Source: Phoenix dactylifera (lineage: Eukaryota > Streptophyta > Magnoliopsida > Arecales > Arecaceae). From it: a DNA stretch of 64,000 nt. Positions 50,601 through 62,326 of the stretch are shown one piece after another. The notes beneath the pieces were generated by a model, which did no database searches, had not been told where the DNA came from, and saw nothing but the letters and a program-made list of their open reading frames with translations. The number at the start of each line of letters is the position of its first letter. The first letter of the stretch is position 1. Where the stretch lies: NCBI RefSeq assembly GCF_009389715.1, contig NC_052400.1:2418001-2482000 (forward strand), written 5' to 3'. The position numbers and the translations under genes are program-made.

Positions 50601-53600
50601 TATGATTTGTATATCCTGACCTGAATTCTTATAATATTAACTTGCATGTGTTTGGTAAACTATTTTCAGCATGTAACGTATCCAGTAGGTGAAGCTTTTC
50701 CTGTTGCATCTCCTTGTCAAATGACTTTTGGATATTAGTGTGTCAAAACCCTGAAATAGTTGATACCGCTGATATTTGAGCAAGTGAAAATATGCTCTGA
50801 TTAGTGGAAGCATCAAAGTTATTGTTCTTCTTAGGAGTTGTTTCTACTTTCTATAGCTATAGATAATCACTAGGCTGATTCCTGGAAATTCATGATATAG
50901 AATGCCAAAAGCAGTCAAACTGAATAGATTGGGTTGTGTTTGCAAGGCAGGAAATAGATGAACTATGAGTTTGGTGGTGAAGAAAGTGCTTTTGCAGGTT
51001 CCTTCGGGAGAGGTCCTTACATTTGGTGATGACAGCTTTACCATGTTGGAAGATGCTGGTGTTAGAGAGGTTCACAAGGCTGCATTTGTCCTGGTTGCAG
51101 GTGGGCTAGGGGAACGCCTTGGATACAAAGGAATAAAGGTAAGAGTTATATTTCATTCACTGGGCTTGGTCCTGTATTATATTGGGTTAGCAATGTTCCC
51201 TCCAACATTTTAGTCTTGTTATTGATTTCATTTTACTTATCAAGGAAAAGTTATGAAATCATGTGTTCATCTAATGCATCGACAATGCCTGATTTTTTTT
51301 GGCAGTTGGCTCTTCCTTCAGAAATTACTACAGGCCGATGCTTTCTCCAACATTATATAGAGTCTATTCTGGCTCTACAGGAGGCTAGTTGTAGATTGGC
51401 ACAAGGTTAGTACAAGTGTTTGATTTTTTCTGTTTTCTTCATGAAACGTGCAAGTATGTTAGAGAACACAATTTTTTATCTTCTATAGTATCTCACATTT
51501 ATTCTGCTTACCTTTTCACTTCGAGTGATTTCTGGTTTTTTATTTCAATCGTTGGTTTTGCTTTGTTGTTCTGTTAATATGAACAGGATGGTGTTTTCAC
51601 AAACATGTGATAGCATAGGTTGTTATATGCAAAAAGCTCAACATTTTATTGTTGGACATGGGATGAAAATTAGTCAGACTGCTTCTCCAGAGGGGGGTGG
51701 AGGGAGAAATTTTTTGTGAACTAGGGTATTGTGGTGGTCTAAGTATTGAAAGGTGTGAATAGCATAAAAATTTTAGAAGTTGGATGATGAGAAGGATATG
51801 TAGAAACTAGTAATAATAATGTCTCTTAACAAGAAAGTTTGACCATAGGCCTATGTCTTGCTCAAGTCCAACGGGAAGTTATATTAGGTAAGTTACAAGC
51901 ACCAGGTTTAGGCTTGGTGCAAGGTGGAAATACTCGAATTGATCCAGAGCAATACGGCAAGCCTTAGGTTAAAGATATTTATTCAAGCCACAAACTATAA
52001 AATAGCCCTAGTACCACAGCTGCTGGAGGGATATGCATGCACAGTGCCTGCATATGTTGGTTTTGTGTGCATGTGAAAGAATATAATGATTGAAAATGAG
52101 GGAGAGAGGGTATTACCTATGCGAGACGGGTGCTGAGGGTAGAACGCATTCTGCTTGAGGGGGATTCAGCCACAGTGGTTGATTGGATCCGGATGGAGGG
52201 GCCGAGGGGAGGTGATAACCCTCTGTTGAGTGACATCTGGAGGATGGCAGGCGATTGTAGGGCCTTTCAGGCTGTACATGCATACCATGAGGCGAACAGG
52301 GCTGCTGACTGGTCGCCTTATTTGCTGCTCAGCATTCCGGCAAGGTCCTTTGGACACACCAGGGGGTCTCTCCTCCATTGCTCTATCATTTCTTGTCTCT
52401 TGATTCTGTTGGCTGTACTTATACTAGAGCATTGTAAGCAGCCGTTGTACTAAAAAAAAAAAAATGGGGGAGAGAGGAGCATACCTAATTTTTGAAAATT
52501 ATTGTACATGACAAAGCATCTTCTATGTTTCTTTTTCTTTTGCGATCATTTCCTTCTTTCATTGTTGTAGAATTAAAAAAATAGTTCTTTACTAAAAGAT
52601 GTCTTAAGTAGCAAATAGAGTTTAACTCTGGGTTTTCCAACCTTCTTCATTGCTATTTCTGGTATGCCTTTCTCTCAAGTTACATGAAATGCTGAGTGTG
52701 AGCACTGCAAGTGGTTTCTTCTATAGACCGAGCTGATGTATCGTTTCTGTGAGGGAAAGCTTTGCTAAAACATGTACAAAATGTGTGGTATGCATGAAAT
52801 AGTAAAGACAGAACCATAACATGGTATAGATACAATCATCCTGTTGTTTAAATGATGATGTGACTCAGCACTCCAGTTAAGCTGGCACGCTGCAGTGATG
52901 GTGTCATCCAAAACATTTCAGATATGGCCTACATTTGCAATTGCCACCTTGCCTTAACTAATTGCATGGGAATTTTGTTGGTGTGATTTTATTATTCATT
53001 TACCAGATCAAGTGGCAAACTGTTCATTACTTGACTATGAAAGTTTGTCATTTGTCTACATCATTACATGAGTCTATCATGAATATTGAATTGAAGATAC
53101 AAAGTAATTCTAATGTCTAGGTTCTAGATTTGTTTCGACTGATCTCACTATGGTTGTGTGTAGCCTGCAGTGCTTTATCTCCGTCTGACAGCTATTACTT
53201 GCAAATAGAAGTATAGAACAGTCTTGACATACCCTTCATTGTTTGTTGACATCAAGTCTGACAACTTCAATTTTTCCCAAACTAACCTATTCGAGTATTT
53301 AGTGCTGGATTACCTAAGCGTCGAATATCTTGTGGACTTTTTTTTTTTGAAACTTAACATGCTACATTGCTGCGCGATCCTTCTTGGTAGCATTTGCTCG
53401 ATATGTTCTGATTTGTTTTGAGTAGAAATAAAGGAATTGCAAATACAAGTATCTAAACTTTGTCAAAATCTTTTTCGGGTTATAAGATCTTCATCTTTTA
53501 AGAGATACCTAGCTATTGGAAGCCAATATATCCCTGCATTAGCTTGCATTCCTGTCCTTTTGTTAATTATTTTTTGAATTCTTTTTCTTTGATCAGTTAT

Positions 53601-55581
53601 TATCCTCATTTCAGTTTGGTGCTTACATATATGGATTTGCTGTTTTTTAATATTTGTTATAAATTTTATGCATTCCATATATGAAATATTTTGTTTTATT
53701 TTTTCTTACAGTCATTTATTGACTTTGAAAATAGGATCTGTGGTGCAATCATGTCTCATTATTCTTTTAGCTCACCTTTCCAATTGATGACAATGCTACT
53801 GGTCTTATAGGTCAATGTCAAGCTGAGATTCCTTTGGTGATAATGACATCAGATGACACTCATGCACCAACTGTAAAGCTTTTGGAATCAAATTCTCATT
53901 TTGGAATGAAGCCTTCACAAGTGAAACTTCTTAAACAGGTGCTTATCAGGCAAATATCATGCTTGATTCTGAATTTGTTTCTGGTGGTGTAAGCTTCAGA
54001 ATGCTAAACATCGACTGTTTTGGACATGCATTTCAGGAAAAAGTGGCATGCTTAGATGATAATGATGCAAGGCTTGCATTAGATCTAAATGACAAATACA
54101 AAATTCAGGTGATTTTGTATGTGATATGCATGTTTTTTCTGCAATTCACTCGGCCCTAGGAAAACATGAAGTCTTACCATTATATAATTTCTTCTGGAGG
54201 CTAGAGAATGTGGGGAACTTCAATACTTCCTTTACTAATTTGTGTTTGGTGGACAGACAAAGCCTCATGGGCATGGCGATGTACATGCACTTCTTTATTC
54301 CAGTGGTCTACTTAATGAATGGTACATAACATTTGTGTAATCACAATCTGATGATGCATTCTATTACATATCTTGTGTTCTATACCTGCTTCTTAAATTT
54401 GGACTACTTTAATGTTACCGATCTTGACAAACTATTGCAGTCATGCTGCATTAGATGATCCTTCCTGCTCTCCCCTCTTCAACATTGAAGGATGAGTTTA
54501 TGCATGTTGATGATGCCTTTAAAATGTTTTCCTTTCCTCAGGCAGAATGCAGGTCGAAAATGGGTTTTGTTTTTCCAGGACACCAATGGATTACTCTTTA
54601 AGGTTTCATTCATTGCACAGTTTGGCTTCCTAGATTACTCTTGTTGAACAGTCTTGTTACCTCAAGCTGGAGAAATTTAATATGATTTCATTCTTTTCTT
54701 TTTGTGTTGTTTATATAGGCAATACCAGCTGCATTGGGTGTAAGTTCCACCAAGGGGTACCATGTTAATTCTCTTGCTGTTCCTCGGAAAGCAAAAGAAG
54801 CTATTGGAGGAATAACCAAGCTTACTCATACCGATGGTAAAACAATGATGGCGTCCTGTGCCTCTTATTTTGGCTATATAAATTGAACTTTTTTCTAAAA
54901 AATGGTTTTTAATGAGAATGGACACATGTCTGAAAATGTATTTTCATTTCCTTTGCAATATGAAAATATTACAAATATCGAAATTTGTGATCTGCTCACT
55001 AACATGAAAATATAGGATCTGCCCACTTCCTGAAATGTTGTTATTTGAGCACTGAAGAATAGGATTTAGATGCAGTGGGATAATTAGCTTGGATGATGCT
55101 TGCTAAGCCACTTTGACTTTTTGATTCGTAGATATGAGTGTTGCGTGTGAGGATTCTATCTTATTGTAGTTGTATATGTTAGACTTCCTGTCATTGGTAC
55201 ACACTTGCACTCATTGCTTGACTTCCTGCATATTTGAATTTCATGATATCTTAACATAGGATCATTGTAAAAGCCTTGTTCATCATTATTAGACCCTCCA
55301 TACATCTGATCCAACAATACTCAATGATAAATTGCAGAGCATCTTGGCTAAAGACTACAGTTGTAAAAATCCTGAAGTGCTTGTGGTTCTCCAAAGTTAG
55401 ATATGACATGACTAGGGATGGCAACGGGTCGGGTATGGGTTGGGTAGGCCATCGCTCGTACCTGCCCTGTAATTGAGTTGGGGCGGGGCAGCGCGGGTAA
55501 AGTTAAATAGGCATGTTAGATGGGGCGGGTCAGGTAAAGTTTAAAAAATCATTTTTTTTGTTTCGAGGAGGGGATTTCTGA

Positions 55582-55656
<75 letters not shown>

Positions 55657-58600
55657 GGTGGGGTTTGGGGCGGGTTTTACCATTATCCGTACTCGCCCTA
55701 GATCCATTGCGGGTCGGGTAAAACCCACCCCATTCGCGTCGTTTTGGGTCAAGTGCTTGATGAGGTGGAGGAAATTGTCATCTCTAGACGTGACTCTTCT
55801 TGAATCTTGGCACTTGAGAATAGAGAAGTTTGATGATGTCAGACTGAAATCTCAGTATTAGGCATAAAATTCTACAGTTTCTTAGGAACGGATTCTGTCT
55901 TGCAAGTATTTACACTGCAAACATGCTTATCAAAGTGAGAATGTTAAGATAAATGTGTGGTAAAACTAAGAATGTAAGAGTGAGAAAAGAGTATTATTAG
56001 AGGATTTGTAGGAGTTATGCAAATAGAGGATAAAGTGATGGACAAGCTTCTACAATGCTCGGTGAGTTTCGATTCTAGATGGCTAAGATTTAGGATTTGT
56101 ATTTTAAGTTGTGAGGATCTCAAGTTTATGAGCTGTTCTTCACTGGCTGTGTGCAATGATCGTAGGATTGCTGCTTCCCCAATCGTTGTCCAAGCACATT
56201 AGTGATCCTACCTGAGTGTTACTAAAATCTTCTTTGTAGTCTACAAGTTATCATGATGTGGGCATACATCTTCATGCAAACAATACTTCTTTATATTCCA
56301 TTTAGCTACATAAAGGTTTTTTATAGTTATAGCCTATCTAGAGATCAAAATTCTGCATGGTCTGATTTTGAGTATCCCCACCCCCTAATATGCATAATTT
56401 GTTGTAAAGACTCGGGACTCCCCCAAAAAGGCTAGGCGAAAGGTATTATTTGAGTTCTCTAGTTTTGTGTAAGTATGATCTCCCTAGCGAACAACCGATG
56501 TGGGACTAAACACATGTTCGCACGGGTGCTCACATTATGGAAAAGAGTAAATTACAAAAATCTTTCTAAGATTAGGGGTAACTTATATTACCACCCAATA
56601 GTATGAAAAACCTACGCTTACCTCCTTATGGTTTATTTTTATCTAATACTTTAATCCATAATTTAATAGAACGTTGGTCAAACCGTTAGCTTTTAATAGG
56701 ACCTAAATGCCACGTCAGATTTTTTTTGAAAATGACTAAAAAACCTTACGTGACATTAACAACCACTTAAGGATGAAAGAAAATGTATGTATTATCCTCC
56801 TCACTCAGGGGCAATTTTGACTTTTCACATGAGGCAATAACACCGTTAATTTAACTGGTTGTAAGTGGAGGTTATAAACTATTAGGTGTAAGTATAATAA
56901 ACGTAAATCTCAGAGGGATTTTTGTAATAAACTATACGAAAAAAATTATCCAATAGGAGTTTCTATCTGATACATTATTCTATAATGGTTTTGTTGTCAT
57001 CTTAGCAGTATATAATTATGGGAGTACCATAACCATTTAAAATTGAAAGTTTTGTCCAATAAAAATTTCTTTCAGATACGTTGTCATCTTAGTATGGTAT
57101 AGTTATGGGACATCTAGGTATGATAATTCTATGTAATCTGAATTTAATTGCTCGCTCTCTCTCCTCCCCTCTCTTTCTCTTTTCTTTTGACAATTGGACT
57201 GGATGCTGTACAAAAGAGGTTTTTGTTACGATCCAAACTGATACAATTAGATAGTTTGTCCCATTGAGCTGCACCCTCTCACCACCTTGTCGGTGAGGAT
57301 GCATGTACCACTTTAAAACAAATTTAAGGGATTTGTGAAGACACTCCTCTGGTCTAAAATATATATTTTCCTTGGTTTGATTCTCTTGGTTTTAGTGGGT
57401 TAATCAATCCACTGAATAAGTCAATCTTGAATTTCTAACCTCTCTATTCACTTTAAATCTGGAATAAGGAAGATAGATGATTACAATTTCTTATTCTAAT
57501 AATTATACTTCTTTATCTATCTCTTTTGTGGAGACACAAAAATTGTTAAACTATCAAAATGGGAGACTGTAATTAACTGTCCAGTTTAATTGCATGTAGA
57601 GAATTGCTGCCCCTAATCCCCTAGTCCAGTTCATGAAATGCCATGCAGTTGAACATGTCATTTCATTTGCCGAATAAGCCGTCTGTCTGACAATTTGTAA
57701 ACTCACCCAGACCATACAGCGATCAGACTGAATCTACCACCAGTTTTGGTCTAACCAAATCCAACTGTTCAGTCTGGTTAAGTCCTTAAAGTAGTGATCT
57801 AGACCATAACTTATTGTTTGAAAATGCCTTCAAGAAGAGCTTTTACATGGTCCGCTACCCCAAATATAAAAAACTCTTGCAGTTTCACATATTTCCATCA
57901 TTCCCTGTACCATCTGATTTTGACACCCACACTTTAAATGAACTTGACAAGGGGGAGGTAGCTGCAGTGAGAAAAGGAGAGGGTTGGTGGGGGTAGGGGG
58001 TAGAAACATCCTCTATAGTTATGGATTACCTCCATGTGACAGTTGTGAGATTCTGCTCTGCTTATTTATCTTTGATTAGGTTTGATGCCTGCTTTTAGAT
58101 TTTGACAGGGGAAGCAAAGCCAGTTATTTTGTGGTGGATAATGTAAGGACATGGTTTAAGTTATCTTCTTGATGTAAATAAGGATTTATTTGTGAATAAA
58201 TATTATAAATACAAATGGTTGTACAGTCCACGCATGAATATGAGACTAGGCCCCTATGCTTTTTCTAGAGTATCATAAAACTTGGAGCATGTTAGTGTAT
58301 ATTATTGATTATGGAAGCTATTCACAGCTATTGCCTTCATATCATTATCCTTGAAAGAAAATTAAACTCTCTCTCTCTCTCTCTCTCTCTCTACATGATA
58401 TGATGTATATTTGAATTAAATAACCCATTTAGATTCTTTTTAAAGCTAAAGTATGATGAGAGGCCCCAGTATCTTCTGTTTTCTTCTATGGTGCATGAAG
58501 AAACTATTTTCTTCTCTTCTTACTTACTGAATTGTGAATTGGATTTAGGAAGGACCATGGTTATCAATGTGGAGTACAATCAACTTGACCCATTACTCCG

Positions 58601-61600
58601 AGCAACTGGGCATGCTGATGGAGATGTGAATTGCGAAACAGGATTTTCTCCCTTCCCTGGGAACATAAATCAGGTATTCTGATGTACTCACAGCATTTTA
58701 TGAATATTCTTTTTTTGATGTAGAGTTTGCTTTCCCAATCATGCTGTCTATGGAAAAATGATAACAAATTGATTTGCACAACATTAAATATAAAATTTCT
58801 GCAAGTTGACATGGTCACTCAGCAAGTTATCTGCATGGGTCAGACTGTCTTTTGATTGTTCTAGGTTTTTTTTTGACTCAATTAAGCAAGGCTAGTCACT
58901 AAATTTTCCAATGTTGTGTTGTTGTGCGTGATGGTTATGAATTATAGTGGAAAATTCTATATTTTCGGAAATGATAAACGAGGGTCACACTGGCACCAAC
59001 ATATAGCTAGTATTCTGAAGTTTTGATTGGGGACTGATATTCATTGGCCCATCACACTTTTGCCCATAGGTAGTCATTTTGAATAACCATATCTCTACTT
59101 GGTTAACTTGAAAGGAATATGTGAATACATGTGCTTACAGAAAGTTGGCATTATTGTTGATAAATAGCTTAATTTTATAGCTGGATCTTCTTAGTGCTTG
59201 TATGGCATATGTCCGGGGTTCCTTGTTTACCCAGTATTCAAGATTTTATTTATTTAACTGAATGTACAAACCAAGAACGGTGATGCCCAGTGGTCAGCAG
59301 GGACATTCAACCTAAATATCCTTGCCCAAATTTGCTGGTGATTACAAACTAGCTTAAGTTTTCTGATGATGCGACTGCATATATGGTTATCATGCTACCC
59401 TTGAAGTATAGCTGTAAGGCATATTTGTGTTCTTTCCAAACTTGAGATTTCAAAGTTTGCACCTTATAATTGGTTAAAGATAAAATTGTGTTTGCACTAG
59501 TTGACTTGAACATATGCAGAGGTTTACAATTTTACCTCTTGTGTATAGGAGTTACTGAACTTTAACTACGAAAGTGGTATTATACAGTAATAAGATACGT
59601 GAATAGGATCAGTCATCCAATGAAATGAAGATAGATTGGAATGATGGATGGTGGGACCTTTGTTGTAAATTTAAGTGATGAATGTAAGATCTAGGCTTGA
59701 GTTGTTTGAGAGAGATGATGGAGGATTAAAAAACACTCTGAAAAATATGGAACAGATAAAGGTCAAATTGAGTTGCACCAGTAGTTTAGCAAATGAATAT
59801 TTTATTATCATTTGATTAAGGGACACTGACAGCAGGATTTATAAATGCAATTTCCAAGTTAATGTTGCAATTGTGAACTTGGCATATGATTTACTTGATC
59901 AGCTCACTATTTATATTTTTGCCTAATGCTTTAGTCAACTTCACTATTTGATAAAGCTGTACTTAGACATGGCATACTCTCATGTCGGTGCGTTTGATGC
60001 AAACTTTATGGTCTATAGAGGTTGAGAGTGTGTTCTCTCCCATCATAGAATGTATGAAAATTGGATATGTAAGTCCTATTAAATAATAGAGTCAGATATA
60101 CATGTTGTTCTCAAACACGGTGTTGCTAGGTACAGAAATCTCAAGTCCAGAATATAATCAATGGTTTTTACCTTGAAGTTTTATGTTTTCAGAATTTCAA
60201 AGATTTCAGTCTAAACTCACTTGTAAGATTTCTGGGAATCTTTTGAAATCTTCATATTTTCTACTTCTAATGGAGAATTTTGTGGTGAATTGCCTGGACT
60301 GGTTATTTTTTTACCTTTAGGGCATCTCAGTATGTAGGTTATGAAGTGGATTCTGATCATTTTTTGGATGATAAATACAATTCAAAGTTGTCATGATTGA
60401 TGTAAAGTAGGAGTTGGGAATTTTAACTTAACATGATTTACCTAATGGAAGAAATTTATTATCATTTGCGCTCATTAAATAACTGTCAACATCTAAATCA
60501 TTCTTTGACAGCAAATGGATCACCAGTAATTCGGCTTAAAATGTAATTGATGGTTTTTCTCATAATTTTTTTATGGTTCCAAGAATGGTTTACAATGTGG
60601 CATTGCCCGATGCATATATCTTCATCCATCTAACTATGAAGGCTTTTGTAGTTTAGTTAGGTGTATTAACATCAACAACAGAATGATATAGTCATATATT
60701 TCTTCTGCAGTTGATTTTGGAACTTGGACCGTACACCGAGGAGCTTACAAAAACACGAGGTGCCATTGCAGAGTTTGTTAACCCTAAGTAATGCCCCACT
60801 TTTTGTTATGTTCGTGTTGGTTCAAATTATATGTTGGTTCAAATCTTTCCTTTTTTCTTATGCTAAAAATTGACTTTAAAGTGTATTCATATTTGTTATA
60901 TTAATGTGGTGTTATACTGATTCCTATTGATGACAACGTTGCACCATGAACTCTTGCAATATACTACTCCATCAATGAATGTGACCGTGACTATAGTTAT
61001 GGTTGAGAAGACTTCTCAACTTTGTGGGATTGTCTGTAGAACTTCTTTTATAAGATCTATCCAATAATGGCTGCCTGTTTTATTGGCACGAGCCTTCTTA
61101 ACTTCTTCTTTGCAACTTTTATACGGACTGTTAGGTTCTTTTATGTTCTTGTTTGTTCCTTCAATATATAGCGCTCATTAATGTGCCCTGACATATCACA
61201 TGCCCTAGGTGAATCTTCCTAACTCGAACTGAGCTTTGTTTTGTTGCATAAATAATTTTAGTGTGAAAGCCAAATAACACTTCAGAAGAGTGCTGTAAGG
61301 CTAGAAATTGGCTGACTGCAGCTGTCAAGTTTTGAGTGACTAGGTATTGAGTGTTTGGAATGCCAACACCATCTAGAGATCGTGCCAACCAGACCTTCAA
61401 CTTGGATGAACTTTCAGTTTATGAGGTAGATAAATAGTAGATCAACTGTCAGAAAGCTAACTTGAGAAAATCTAAAATTCAACATTTGAAAGTACAAAGA
61501 GACATGACAAATGATGCTTATGCATATGGTGGTTAGAGTTAAACCTTACTGTACCAGTGTAGTTGATACCTGATGGCGCCATGATGATTAGGTATCTTAT

Positions 61601-62326
61601 TTTTGTCATTATACATCACATCAGAGGGAGATCAGACATGAAATGTTTTGTGTTCCTTCTGGCCATTATGATACACTAGATGATTCACCTCATCACTTGA
61701 GTCAAGGGAATGAAGAGGACAATGAGATGCTTCAATCAAATGGTGGAGATGGTTGTGATGCTTTGATCTTTGCTAGTCACTTCGATGCATGCCTGATGGC
61801 GTTCTGTACCAAGCTATGGAGATAATATAAATTGTGAAGACAGCCATCACATCATCTACTTTGTAGGGCAATGGCCCAATTTATGTACTGGGTATTATGA
61901 TTAGTCATGATATTGGTATATGCTGCAACAAAAGAATGTAGTATATCATTATTACATGCAATGCATGCTTGGACATCTGCAAGAATGGCAGAAAATTACA
62001 GTGGGTTGCTTTTAGCGAAGGTTAGGAGATGCGGAATTGAATAACTTCATCTCTACACTGATCGTTTCAGTGTGTGGTACTTTTTTATAGTTTTATAGCA
62101 TAAGAGGGTGCAAATAGCATTAGAAGGACAGAGTAAACAGACGCACACATGCACTCTTCATTTTTGTATATTAAATTTGAGTTAGATGACTACATACTTT
62201 GTGCTCCTTTGTTGCTTCAGATACAAGGATTCTAGCAAGACAGCATTTAAATCCTCAACTCGATTGGAATGTATGATGCAAGATTATCCAAAAACCCTAG
62301 CACCATCAGCAAAAGTTGGATTTACA
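44667..62326 (+). CDS. USP: UDP-sugar pyrophosphorylase (3' part beyond the window)
   Basis: Thirteen exons, every junction in frame: 44667-44768, 47860-47964, 49796-49912, 50998-51138, 51306-51405, 53811-53938, 54037-54108, 54257-54321, 54542-54602, 54719-54836, 58549-58673, 60711-60787, 62221-62326 (439 codons). The family is about 610-620 residues, so some 175 C-terminal residues lie past 64,000. USP is a cytosolic enzyme that converts UTP and many sugar-1-phosphates (glucose, galactose, glucuronate, xylose, arabinose) to UDP-sugars and pyrophosphate, the last step of sugar salvage. Visible motifs: the uridine-binding loop [17 protein letters not shown] (from 139), [12 protein letters not shown] (194-205), HGHGDVH (259-265), [12 protein letters not shown] (285-296) and [12 protein letters not shown]. 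Introns range from under 100 bases to 3.7 kb and host a Tourist MITE, a LINE, TA repeats and a foldback. No frame damage seen. Confidence 0.95.
48459..49096. mobile_element. Tourist-like MITE in USP intron 2, TSD TAA
   Basis: Left end TGGGATGTTTGGAGCATGTA, right end …GACTCTAAACAACCCC (reverse complement GGGGTTGTTTAGAG). TAA flanks both sides (48456-48458, 49097-49099). Subterminal inverted motifs GTTGCA…TGCAAC (AACTTAAGTTGCA, ACCTGCAACTTGAGC) recur at both ends. The 638-bp interior is GC-richer and includes GGCGGTG/GGAGGAG stretches. Open frames inside are not real genes. Confidence 0.75.
52110..52460 (+). mobile_element. 5'-truncated LINE insertion in USP intron 5, 17-bp TSD
   Basis: AAAATGAGGGAGAGAGG (52093-52109) recurs as AAAATGGGGGAGAGAGG (52461-52477) with one mismatch. 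Between them is an open RNase H tail: [20 protein letters not shown], then [20 protein letters not shown] and [17 protein letters not shown]. It ends GTTGTACT plus an A-run. The LEGDSATV and EANRAAD motifs are intact in one frame, so this copy is younger than the others in the window. Confidence 0.88.
55404..55750. repeat. Dispersed repeat fragment with (TA)n core in USP intron 10
   Basis: It starts ACTAGGGATGGCAACGGGTC and has repeated GGGTCGGGT/GGGGCGGG motifs on both sides of a TA microsatellite (about 55583-55652). The ends echo the 14680-15150 repeat. No matching right terminus seen, so probably truncated. Confidence 0.5.
55583..55652. repeat. (TA)n microsatellite, about 70 bp
   Basis: A continuous TA run inside USP intron 10. 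Confidence 0.95.
56440..56530 (-). mobile_element. Solo fragment of the TRIM LTR
   Basis: GATGTGGGACTAAACACATG with the flanking GAGTTCTCTAG…CGCACGGGTGCTCACA matches the LTRs at 41571-41970 (GATGTGGGACTAAATACATG). On the minus strand it begins TGTGAGCACCC like the TGTGAGGATCC LTR start. Only one LTR is present. Confidence 0.7.
56546..56938. mobile_element. Foldback (inverted-repeat) element in USP intron 10
   Basis: AGTAAATTACAAAAATCTTT…TAGGGGTAACTTATATTACC on the left is mirrored on the right by GTAAGTATAATAAACGTAAATC…AGGGATTTTTGTAATAAACT. An about 390-bp unit lacking coding capacity. Same general type as 23078-23472 but with different sequence. Confidence 0.65.
58367..58392. repeat. (CT)n microsatellite
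   Basis: A CT dinucleotide run in USP intron 10. Confidence 0.9.

Noticed and set aside
55549..55752. Second Ile-Tyr repeat open frame
   Set aside because: Translation of the TA microsatellite in USP intron 10.
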